Assembly (NCBI GenBank): GCA_905183005.1
Contig: CAJJDO010000003.1
Coordinates: forward strand, 642,659-706,658
From: Paramecium pentaurelia
Lineage: Eukaryota; Ciliophora; Oligohymenophorea; Peniculida; Parameciidae
Length of the DNA: 64,000 bases
Direction: 5' to 3'
Position numbers and translations under genes: made by a program. Below, in pieces: positions 12,556 to 21,979 of this stretch (position 1 is its first letter; each line of letters opens with the position of its first letter). The notes beneath the pieces were generated by a model that did no database searches, had not been told where the DNA came from, and worked only from the letters and a program-made list of their open reading frames with translations.

Positions 12556-13612
12556 ATGGATATTATTTCTAATAAAACCTATACAGATGTAAAAGTAGAA
12601 GAATATGAATAAAATGGATGGAATTTCATATTCACAAAAGCAGGAATGTATAATACATCTGATCTAGATATGCTTTAAGATGCATTGACTCTCCAAGGTA
12701 TACCAGATATTACTAATGGGAATAATTGTGCTTTAATCTATAATAAATAATTCAATTTTGGTTTCTTTGTTAATCCTAAAGATTCACTCTATCTATGCAA
12801 CTATTAATAAAGATAACAAAATTATTTAGACATCAAAAATTAATTTAGAACTAATAAAATCAATTACATATCTGTTGTACCTGAATAAGCACAACTTAAA
12901 CATTCAAATATTTGGAAATAAAAATAAAATGAAGATATTAAAATTTTAAATAAAATCTCTGATACTTTCTATTGCTCTCCCTATAAAGGTACTATTGTAG
13001 ATGGAGATCAAATTAAATATCAATTCCAAAGATTCAAAACTATTGAAGGAATTAAAGGTAAATCTATTTTTGAAAATCAATTAAATGAAAATGTAATCAA
13101 AACTGAATTAGATTATCTTACTCATATCTTTTAAAATAAATCTTTATTATTTTATTCTGAATATACAGAAGAAGAAATACCATTGAACAATTTGACTTAA
13201 GTATATATGTAAAATAAGAAAGGAAAATCCCATCAAATGGGCATCCTTCATTACCTTATATGAGGATGAATTAGGAGATAATGGATTAGTTACTTGTGAA
13301 TTCAGATTCAGAGTTATGGCAGATTGCTTTTTTGGTTTAATTAGAAATTATCTAAGAGTTGATGATGTTCTAATAAGAATACTTGATACTCGAATATATC
13401 ATTAATTTGAATGGGATTACATTCTGAGAGACTATACGCATAGAGAAGCATCTTGGGGTATTTTTGTGTATTAATTTTTAGAAAACATCCAGAAAAGTGG
13501 TTTTCATTTCTCTCCTTAGTGGTCAACAGATTAAAATCAATCATTTCTTATATAGAATTCTGTTCCTATCTAGTTGCACATTAATGACAAAATCTATTTT
13601 AAGGTAGGATGA
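12556..13612 (+). CDS. TIP41-like protein (PP2A regulator)
   Basis: 344 residues, intron 13201-13222 (22 nt, ends AAG). The family pattern is clear. The first half has GWNFIFTKAGMYNTSDLDML and GIPDITNGNNCALIYN, then FYCSPYKGTIVDGDQIKYQF, equivalent to the Y-T-T-D-Y-K-G-T segment of human TIPRL. The second half has ASFITLYEDELGDNGLVTCE, then FRVMADCFFGLIRNYLRVDD and VLIRILDTRIYHQF, then LRDYTHREASW. TIP41/TIPRL binds catalytic subunits of PP2A-type phosphatases and modulates TOR and DNA-damage signalling. It is longer than human TIPRL because of a loop in the middle and a C-terminal extension. Confidence 0.9.
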
Positions 13613-13662
13613 TTGTATATTATATAATTATTAAGATAATATTTATTATTTATATAATCAAA

Positions 13663-13878
13663 ATGTCTAAAGAGGGCAGCGCTTTATGGTCACCATTCAA
13701 AACAACTAAGGAATTTATTGAAAAAGATTAAAAGATAACAAAAGGATTTATTTAAGGGGCATTATTTGCAGTTATTGGTTACGGAGTAGGATTTGCCTTA
13801 TTCAAAGCTAAAACATTAAGAGGCTTTAGTGCTGGTACTGCAGCAACTTGGCGATTTAGAGATTAGATTGAATAATGA
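13663..13878 (+). CDS. MIC10-like mitochondrial inner-membrane protein
   Basis: 71 residues, single exon. After a short charged N-terminus the chain has GFIQGALFAVIGYGVGFALF, a basic KAKTLR turn and GFSAGTAATWRFRDQIEQ. Two glycine-patterned hairpin segments separated by a basic turn are the hallmark of MIC10, the MICOS subunit that bends cristae membranes. The second segment is less glycine-regular than usual, so the call is moderate. Another small membrane protein is possible. Its TGA overlaps the ATG of the next gene by the four bases ATGA. Confidence 0.5.
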
Positions 13879-14231
13879 TTTAAATAATATATATATTATT
13901 AAGCTCAGCATTTGTTTTAGCATGTTCATCAGAGCAATAAGAATGTGCAAATCAATTGTATTCCTTTGAATTTGAAGTTTTTGGTAAAGTCTAAGGAGTC
14001 TATTTCAGAAAATATACTTAACTCAAAGCTTAAGAGTTAGATTTGGTTGGTTGGGTGCAAAACACAAAAAAAGGCACAGTCATAGGAATAGCATAAGGGA
14101 GAAGAACTAATGAGATGAAGGAATGGTTGAAACATACAGGAAGTCCTAAAAGCATCATAAAGAAGACAGAATTTAAAAACGATAAAATTATAGATGAATT
14201 AGAATATGATTAATTTGATATCATTAAATGA
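13875..14231 (+). CDS. Acylphosphatase with an N-terminal signal peptide
   Basis: 118 residues, single exon. The core matches acylphosphatase: EVFGKVQGVYFRKYTQLKAQ contains the catalytic Arg within the VQGVxFR phosphate-binding loop, and VGWVQNTKKGTVIGIAQG contains the catalytic Asn. KEWLKHTGSPKSIIKKTEF follows. The enzyme hydrolyses carboxyl-phosphate bonds such as in acetyl- or acyl-phosphates. The first 22 residues (MIQIIYILLSSAFVLACSS) look like a secretion signal, unusual for a family that is normally cytosolic. The ATG at 13875 overlaps the preceding stop; no other in-frame ATG would leave the active site intact. Confidence 0.9.
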
Positions 14232-14238
14232 TAAATAT

Positions 14239-15387
14239 TCAGGATATTAGAAATGCTAATATTAATATCTAGACCAAAAGTGTTTATGCATATTCCTCTA
14301 TTGCTTTCTAAAATATTATTATATTCTTACGCAAGATTAACAATAACCAAAATTAACACAAAAGAATGTTTTTTCACATTCTATTAAATCTAAATCATTG
14401 CAAGATCCTGAAATACATGTACTGTTTTTCCATATACAAAATATTTAATCAGGCCATCTTTTACTATTACATCCAGCTTCGTCACTTTATTAACTACATG
14501 TTACTTTATCATTAAATGTTTTATTAATATATGTCTTCGTATATGTGATGGATGTAGATTAAGTAAATGTTTATGTTGTATTAGTATTTGTGTTATTATT
14601 TCCAGTATCTGTACCTGTATCTGTACCTGTATCTGTACCTGTATCTGTTCCTGTATCTGTTCCTGTATCAGTTCCTGTATCAGTTCCTGTATCAGTTCCT
14701 GTATCAGTTCCTGTATCAGTTCCTGTATCAGTTCCAGTATCAGTTCCAGTATCAGTGCCAGTATCTGTTCCTGTATCAGTTCCAGTATCTGTTCCTGTGT
14801 CAGTTCCTGTGTCAGTTCCTGTACCAGAATCTGTTCCTGTTCCTGTGCCTGTATCTGTTCCTGTATCTGTTCCTGTGCCTGTATCTGTTCCTGTGCCTGT
14901 ATCAGAACCTGCGCCTGTTCCAGTTCCAGTATCTGTTCCTGGATCAGTTCCTATTATAAATTATAAAGATTGATATTATACCTTCATCTGTATTTCCTCC
15001 TTCATCAGTATTTCCTCCTTCATCTGTATTAACTTCCTCTTCAATGATTTCAGGTATATCATATTGTTTATGTGTTACAACTACAGAATCATAATCAAAA
15101 TCAGGATCAGTAAAATCATATTCTTCTTATGTAGAGTTTGTTTTATTGCCAGTTGTGGAATTACCATCAGTAGAATTGTCATTATTATTTGTATTGTTGG
15201 GTGTGACAACAATAGTTTATGGGACACCTGTGATGTTAACACATTTGAAATTTTGCCATCTACAATCATCTAATTAGATGCATAAGGATTAAATAAGAGC
15301 AACTCCACAACCACAATACTATACTCTTGCTAGTTAAATATTATCTGATAATAGTGTAGGTATTAAGATTAATAATAAAATAATCAT
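14239..15387 (-). CDS. Secreted, probably GPI-anchored, GTDT-repeat protein
   Basis: 364 residues, introns at 14951-14981 (31 nt) and 14308-14330 (23 nt). Signal peptide MIILLLILIPTLLSDNIQ, a short Cys-rich part (QYCGCGVALIQSLCIQLDDC), an Asn/Thr/Ser stretch with N-glycosylation sequons, three NTDEGG copies, then about 28 tetrapeptides of the GTDT/GTGT type. A second Cys-rich module (about 9 Cys, including CIWKNSTCISGSCNDLD) ends in a hydrophobic tail (TLLVQILILAFLIS), as in GPI-anchored ciliate surface proteins. The glycine/threonine/aspartate region is probably an extended glycosylated stalk. The 5' part appears again at 15803-16573, see the duplication entries. The + strand PVSV frame across the repeat is its antisense shadow. 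Confidence 0.8.
14605..14950. repeat. 12-bp tandem repeat encoding GTDT units
   Basis: About 28 imperfect copies of a 12-bp unit (on the + strand gtatctgttcct and variants), coding Asp-Thr-Gly-Thr on the minus strand. Variants change mainly third codon positions, so the peptide is conserved better than the DNA. Confidence 0.9.
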
Positions 15388-15801
15388 TGTTTGATTTGGT
15401 AAAATAAAATTCTATCCTAAAAGTTAAAGTGTTTGTCTTTTCGATAGCAATGATTAATAATGACTAGATAGAAAGTTATCAAGAGTTCTATTAATAATTT
15501 GATATGGTTTAAATGAGCTGTTAACACATAAAAATAATCAAAAAAAAACAAGCCATTATTTGACAATCCTTTCAAATATTACTTAAGCTATTCATTATTT
15601 ATATTAATGGACAATTCTGAGTTATATGAGATACAATATATATTCGGCTCTTAAATACTGGATAACAAAATGCAATACTGTGTCAAGTGGAAAAATTATC
15701 CTAAATCTCAAAGAACTTGGGAGCCTATTGAGAATCTAGGAGTTCATAACATATCTTCAGTTCGTAGATATTAAAGACATGCAGATTACTTTCTCTTTTA
15801 T
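14617..15801. repeat. First copy of a 1,185-bp direct duplication (probable contig-end overlap)
   Basis: Every landmark checked (repeat core, surface-protein 5' end, chromodomain start) recurs exactly 1,186 bp downstream, and the copies meet at the only ambiguous base in the window, N at 15802. No difference was noticed between the copies. Confidence 0.9.
15607..15801 (+). pseudogene. Truncated copy of the chromodomain gene, cut at the N
   Basis: The first 65 codons of the chromodomain protein (MDNSELYEIQYIF to ...HADYFLFY) stop at N 15802. The complete gene is at 16793. This is best read as an assembly artefact and not a real broken gene. Confidence 0.85.
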
Positions 15802-15802
15802 N

Positions 15803-16573
15803 GTATCTGTACCTGTATCTGTACCTGTATCTGTTCCTGTATCTGTTCCTGTATCAGTTCCTGTATCAGTTCCTGTATCAGTTCCTGTATCAGTTCCTGT
15901 ATCAGTTCCTGTATCAGTTCCAGTATCAGTTCCAGTATCAGTGCCAGTATCTGTTCCTGTATCAGTTCCAGTATCTGTTCCTGTGTCAGTTCCTGTGTCA
16001 GTTCCTGTACCAGAATCTGTTCCTGTTCCTGTGCCTGTATCTGTTCCTGTATCTGTTCCTGTGCCTGTATCTGTTCCTGTGCCTGTATCAGAACCTGCGC
16101 CTGTTCCAGTTCCAGTATCTGTTCCTGGATCAGTTCCTATTATAAATTATAAAGATTGATATTATACCTTCATCTGTATTTCCTCCTTCATCAGTATTTC
16201 CTCCTTCATCTGTATTAACTTCCTCTTCAATGATTTCAGGTATATCATATTGTTTATGTGTTACAACTACAGAATCATAATCAAAATCAGGATCAGTAAA
16301 ATCATATTCTTCTTATGTAGAGTTTGTTTTATTGCCAGTTGTGGAATTACCATCAGTAGAATTGTCATTATTATTTGTATTGTTGGGTGTGACAACAATA
16401 GTTTATGGGACACCTGTGATGTTAACACATTTGAAATTTTGCCATCTACAATCATCTAATTAGATGCATAAGGATTAAATAAGAGCAACTCCACAACCAC
16501 AATACTATACTCTTGCTAGTTAAATATTATCTGATAATAGTGTAGGTATTAAGATTAATAATAAAATAATCAT
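15803..16573 (-). pseudogene. Truncated second copy of the GTDT-repeat protein gene
   Basis: Same start, signal peptide, intron and repeats as the gene at 14239-15387, but the frame runs into the N after most of the GTDT repeats and lacks the C-terminal Cys-rich module and tail. Interpreted as the same locus read from a second contig. Confidence 0.85.
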
Positions 16574-16987
16574 TGTTTGATTTGGTAAAATAAAATTCTA
16601 TCCTAAAAGTTAAAGTGTTTGTCTTTTCGATAGCAATGATTAATAATGACTAGATAGAAAGTTATCAAGAGTTCTATTAATAATTTGATATGGTTTAAAT
16701 GAGCTGTTAACACATAAAAATAATCAAAAAAAAACAAGCCATTATTTGACAATCCTTTCAAATATTACTTAAGCTATTCATTATTTATATTAATGGACAA
16801 TTCTGAGTTATATGAGATACAATATATATTCGGCTCTTAAATACTGGATAACAAAATGCAATACTGTGTCAAGTGGAAAAATTATCCTAAATCTCAAAGA
16901 ACTTGGGAGCCTATTGAGAATCTAGGAGTTCATAACATATCTTCAGTTCGTAGATATTAAAGACATGCAGATTACTTTCTCTTTTAT
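15803..16987. repeat. Second copy of the 1,185-bp direct duplication
   Basis: Matches 14617-15801 throughout the parts compared. Sequence unique to this side starts at 16988, where the chromodomain frame continues. Confidence 0.9.
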
Positions 16988-18328
16988 TAGTTCATATATG
17001 AAGGTTAGGTAGAAGGATATAGAGTGCATTAAAAATAAAATACACTTGAAAAAATTAAAGTCATACCAGACCCTCAAGAAGAAGATGAACAAATAGATTA
17101 AGCTAATACAGATAAATTGAATACAACTCTCAAGGATACAATTAATTAAGATAATATTAAATCAATATCTACATCTAAAGATGCTACAAAAAAGGTCACT
17201 CGATCTGGTAGAAAATACATTTAAAGAAAAGAAGATCATGAGTCACATTCTGATTCTAAAGACTCTGATTTTGGTAAAAGGAGTAAGAAATCTAAATTTA
17301 AGGCCAAATCTTCATAATCAAGAAAGAAATCTCCAACTTCAGGAGATAAATCTAATTAAACTTAACCAAAGAAATCTTAATTTGTAAAATAGGAATAAGT
17401 TGAAACTGATGAAATAAATCATGTCTAATAGAAATCTTAAGAAAGTCAATAACTTCTAGATTAAGAAAAACAAAATGAAGAAATTTTAAGTGAAAAGTCA
17501 TAATCTCATAAAGAAGAATAATAATAAAAAGTATAGACAAGATTAAGAAATGTAAGAAAAGAAAAATCAGTTGAATAGATCAAGTCACCTGCTTATTTTA
17601 ATTAAATTAGAAAGTTTATTTAGACTTTAAATGAAGATGAGAAATAACTTGTTTCATCCTATATTAATGATAAAATGAAGGATAATATATTTGAAAATTT
17701 AGGAGCCTTATGTATATTAGATTATATGTAGAGAAGAGATGAAGTATTGAATGAAATTAAATAATAAGAATATATTTATCCTTAAAAAGGAGAACCTGGT
17801 AATTAACTTAACAAATAAAATAAAAGGGTTAAGAAATTAGAAAAATCATCTATTAAAATGGAATCTTAAAGATCAACTGATATTGCTTGTCGTCCCTAAT
17901 CTAAAAGACTTATTAGATTATCAGCATTTGAATAAAAAAAGAAATGTCTTAAAAAAAAGGATGATCTTTGTAATATGGCAGATTTCTTGGCATCTATAAA
18001 TAAATTTCCATAATTTGGAGTTGTCTCGACTGAAATCGATTTAAAAAATCATTATGGATAGATTGGATTTTAAATTGGAGAAGAAATAACTGGACATTAT
18101 TATGGTTTAAATGCTAATGAAACTGGTAAGGCTACTGTTTAGTTATATTTTATTATGAAATTCAGAAGAGAAGGAGATAAAACATTTTTATATAATCATG
18201 TCACCAAAGCTGAATGTTAACTTTATGAAAAAGATTTACTCTATGATTATGTCTATAAGAATAAGGATTTACTACCAGAGATGTATAATGAACTTATTGT
18301 TAGAAGTGTTTATAATTAATAATAATGA
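16793..18328 (+). CDS. Chromodomain protein, HP1/Pdd-like, with long basic linker
   Basis: 511 residues, single exon. Residues 1-55 are a chromodomain: YEIQYIFGSQILDNKMQYCV, then KWKNYPKSQRTWEPIENLG. The three aromatic cage positions (Tyr near the start, Trp and Tyr of WKNYP) that bind methyl-lysine on histone H3 are all present. Residues about 100-340 are Ser/Lys/Gln-rich and look disordered (SDSKDSDFGKRSKKSKFKAK). The C-terminal 130 residues are globular (FPQFGVVSTEIDLKNHYGQI, TFLYNHVTKAECQLYEKDLL), possibly a divergent chromoshadow-like or unrelated domain. It would act in the nucleus, on silent chromatin or, in ciliates, on DNA elimination. A truncated copy at 15607 is probably an artefact. 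Confidence 0.88.
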
Positions 18329-18355
18329 CAATTTTAATTTTATTTTATTTTTCAT

Positions 18356-19191
18356 ATGTTATCCTATAAATCCTTATATAGAATTGCTAAATTCAACTAA
18401 CTCAAAGATTATTATGCTATTCTTAATATATCTAAAACTAATGATCAACCAACAATTAAAAAAGCATACTATGCATTAGCTAAGAAATTTCACCCAGATG
18501 TTAATCAAGGAAAGGAAGATAAATTTAAAGAAGTTAATGAAGCTTATGAAGTAATGAACACTTTATTCTCAGGTCTTATCTGATGAAAACACAAAAAAAG
18601 AATATGATGCTGCTAGAACACCATAATCTTAAAATAATTATAGTTCAACCTATTAATAACAATAGTATTAAGACTCTAGAAAATATTAATCTACATCTTA
18701 GAATAGATAAAGTTAGAATTATTAGTAAACTTATTGGTTTTATATATTAGTTAAAATTCAAATGCTAGAAATCAATTTGAAGAAGCCATAAGAAGAGCAT
18801 AAGAACACCTTAATTAATAATAATAGTATAGATAATATGAGAGAATGCGGGCTCAGTAAGAGTATGAAGAAAGAATCAGATAGGAAGAAATGTATGCAAG
18901 AGCAAGAGATCAATAATATAAGGAGTTTGCCCAAAGATATTATAATGAAAATAAAAGAAAAACCTTTTATTCACAATAGGAAAAAGAAGCCTATGAAGCA
19001 TTTGTTCGATAAAGAGAGTTTGAAGAATCAATGAAAGAAAAGATTGTATTTATATTAAATATGTTTAGCAAGATTTTAAATAAAAAGGACAATAGGTTAT
19101 GAATGGATTTTAAAATATTTCTAAAAATTTTGGTGATATCAAAGACAATTTAGGTTCTATTTGGAACACTATCAAAGGAAAAAATAGATGA
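18356..19191 (+). CDS. DnaJ/Hsp40 co-chaperone, probably mitochondrial
   Basis: 254 residues, introns at 18551-18572 (22 nt, CAG end), 18725-18750 (26 nt) and 19046-19068 (23 nt). The basic N-terminus MLSYKSLYRIAKFNQL could be a mitochondrial presequence. The J domain follows directly: DYYAILNISKTNDQPTIKKA, YYALAKKFHPDVNQGKEDKF with the HPD motif intact, then EVNEAYEVLSDENTKKEYDA. The rest is Gln/Tyr/Arg-rich and helical, with no zinc-finger Cys repeats and no clear CTD, so it is a type III (class C) J protein that stimulates an Hsp70. Confidence 0.88.
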
Positions 19192-19357
19192 ATTATTAAT
19201 TATTTATATTTTGAAATTCATTTCTTGTTACTATATTGAATTTTATCTAATTTATTTTTAATAGTAGTTCTCTTATTATTTTATTAAAATATCATCCATA
19301 GTTTGAGGATTTTTATAAATTAAAAAGAATAATATTATATAGTAAATTGAATTATTT

Positions 19358-20329
19358 ATGGATTATTAAGAATTGTATGATTTGAGAAAGAAACTTTTAG
19401 ATTGGAAAAAGTTTCCTACAGAAACTATTTGTATATTGAAATAGTTAGAATAATCTCCACTTGATTGGGATAATGTCAATAAATCAAAAATATAAAAAAC
19501 TCTACATACTCTTACAACCATAGATGATGAATATGATCCTATAATTATAACGATTAAAGCCAAAGCTTCAGCTTTACAAGATCGCTTTAAAAGACTTTCT
19601 TAAGCTAAAACTATTGAAAGAACATGCTAAGAACAATAAAAGTAAGCCATTAACGAAATCAAAGTCTAAAAGCAAAATAGTGTACAGAGCAATTAAAGCA
19701 GCAAATCATTACCTGATATAGATCTTTTTAATAATTATCGAATACCATATCCAGCATATGTTGATAGACTCAAATATTTAAATGGAATAAGCAAAATGTT
19801 TATTTCAAATATTTTGACTTTCAAAATGGACAATGATTTAAATGATTCAGATTATTAGACTATTAAAGAATGTGTAGAAATTATGGAAAAAACCATATAT
19901 CATAAAAGAGGATAAGAACCAAGTTCTAGGAAAGCATATGAATAAGATTTGAGAATTTTAGCGGGCTTTTTAAAGAAAGATAAAAATGGTTCCCTAACCT
20001 AAAGGATTTTTACAAAGGCTTTTGATCCTATATCTGCAGCATAATTAAGGTATTAATATAATTAATAAAACAGGGCTGCTGATTGGGTTGATGATGAAAC
20101 TAAATAAGAATAAGCTAGAATTATTAAAGAGAAAATGGAAGCAGAATAAATTGGTTTTTATAAGGATTTAAGCAAAAGAGAAATGGAAGGAATTGAAGGA
20201 AAAACTTGCAAAGGATGTGGACAAAAAAAAGTTTATCTTGTTGATGAGAAATAAACTCGAGCATCAGATGAACCAACAACTAAATTCTTTGAATGTTACA
20301 ATTGTGGAGATAAATTTAGAATTTGTTGA
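19358..20329 (+). CDS. Transcription elongation factor TFIIS
   Basis: 323 residues, single exon. Residues 1-75 are an LW/TFIIS N-terminal helical domain (LRKKLLDWKKFPTETICILK). The centre (about 130-265) corresponds to the Pol II-binding domain (LNDSDYQTIKECVEIMEKTI, FLKKDKNGSLTQRIFTKAFD). The last 40 residues are the zinc ribbon: CKGCGQKKVYLVDEK, then QTRASDEPTTKFFECYNCGD, ending in RIC. The four Cys ligands and the acidic Asp-Glu pair of the hairpin that enters the polymerase funnel are present (canonical SADEP reads ASDEP). It restarts backtracked RNA polymerase II by promoting transcript cleavage. Confidence 0.95.
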
Positions 20330-20415
20330 TTATAAACAATAAACTTTATTTTAACTTTTTTTCAATAGAATGTCAATTTATGTCATAATTTAAAATCAAA
20401 TTTATTTCATTCATA

Positions 20416-21265
20416 TCATTCTAATTGCAACCATTTTTTTCTTCTCTCCACTTCTGTAACTCCTTTCGTTAAATATAATGATTATATTTCCTCTTATGAC
20501 TTTAATTTTTAATCTTCTTCAGGTTTCCAATAAATAAAGTAGTTTTTATCCTCCAAGAATTATTTTAAATTATTAAAGCTTCCTGAACAAGCTTTGAGTA
20601 GAGAGATCATTTTCTCAAATGGTATATCATACCATAAGCTTAAATCATGTAAAGAATTTTAAAATTATTCTTATCTTAATCTTTAGGACTATTGATAATT
20701 AGGATTAGTAGGAAATCTTTATTCTTAATATACAGGAGCAGAACAATATAGAATATACTTTTATAAATCAGTTAGTTAATAATAATTTTAAGGTTATGGT
20801 TATACTTCTGGTTAAATTCGCCTTTTTTTCTTTAGTAAAGGTTCACCTAATTGTTTGATTTCCTTTTTATTTTATATAGCATCCTTTTTCTTTTTGATTT
20901 CTTCATTTATTTTACAAATTTTTATTTCATTTTTATCATAAATTAAGGTTCCCTCCAAACCATTATTTTTAATAAATTCAATTATTGATTTTAAATCATC
21001 TTCTGTTAATTTCTTTATACAATTTATATATCTAAGTTTTAATTCATCAGGTGTTTTTTTATGACACTTTTCTGATAATTGCTCAAAGTGTTAATAGGTT
21101 AATTTTTCGTTTAACATTTTTTCTAATATCAGGAGATCTTCATATAAAGAAAATTAATTTTAATCTAAATATTAAACTATATAAATAATTAGAAACATCA
21201 ATACCAATCTTTTTTTCTTTTGCTTAAGTGTGTTCTTAGATTTATTTTTGTATTAATTATAGCAT
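20416..21265 (-). CDS. Rap1/TERF2IP-like protein: Myb-like domain plus Rap1 C-terminal domain
   Basis: 273 residues, intron 21177-21204 (28 nt). The last 65 residues match the Rap1 C-terminal (RCT) pattern: EKMISLLKACSGSFNNLKQF, then YWKPEEDQKLKSQEEIQSLY (WxPEED signature), then KGVTEVERRKKWLQL. The N-terminal part resembles a Myb/SANT-like helical fold (QFSLYEDLLILEKMLNEKLT, KKTPDELKLRYINCIKKL, where RY occupies the WRDRY-like position). No BRCT domain is seen. In animals and fungi Rap1 sits on telomeres through TRF2 or directly. Telomere function here is inference from the two domains together. The gene converges on TFIIS with about 85 bp between. Confidence 0.6.
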
Positions 21266-21979
21266 AATATAAAAAACAAATTATTAATATTTTTATCATA
21301 TTAATTATTTTTAGACAATAAACCTTTTAAAACAAAAAGCTTAACATTGTTTAATTTATTTATATTTTTCTTATACTGTCTCAAAAATCATTTAACTATT
21401 ATATTATTTATAAATTTCATCTAGAACTCTTGCATTACTTATAAATATCCTCATTTGATTTTATTTCAATTAATAACTTAGACATATATTATTTATACTA
21501 GGATTTATATCTCATCTATATCTTTCCTCATGAATTCCACATAAGCTATAATTTATTTTCTCTTTTACATTTATTCGTTAGCAATGATATTGGGAACTTT
21601 TTAAAATCTACTATACATTAAATTCAATATATAAATCATATTTTCTTCTTGATTCTAATACTATATTTATAAAGTTCTTTTTTATTTTTACAATTATATA
21701 AAAATGTCAATTTAATTACCTTTCCAAAAGTCAATAATTTTTAGTTAATCTTAAAATTTTTATTTTCATTAAAAAATATCACTAAGAAATTTTTGTAATA
21801 TTTTTGTTCTGTAATTCTATTCTAAGACATAATAGAATTAATATTATAATAAAAAGATTATGTAATTGTATTTATATGAAATTAGTATTTATTGTCAATA
21901 ATTATTTTTTGTAATTCTATTAAAATTAGGCTGTCTCTTATTTTTTATTTCATAAAAGTCATTAATTAAATTAAAAAAA
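21266..21979. other. Intergenic spacer, 714 bp
   Basis: Very A+T-rich, between divergent genes. I see no closing reading frame, RNA gene or repeat. Longer than most spacers in this window. Confidence 0.4.

Noticed and set aside
14588..14973. + strand frames coding repeated VPVS or YLYL peptides, and the matching frame at 15779-16159
   Set aside because: Antisense and out-of-frame shadows of the 12-bp repeat. The minus strand gives a complete, intron-consistent gene through the same bases.
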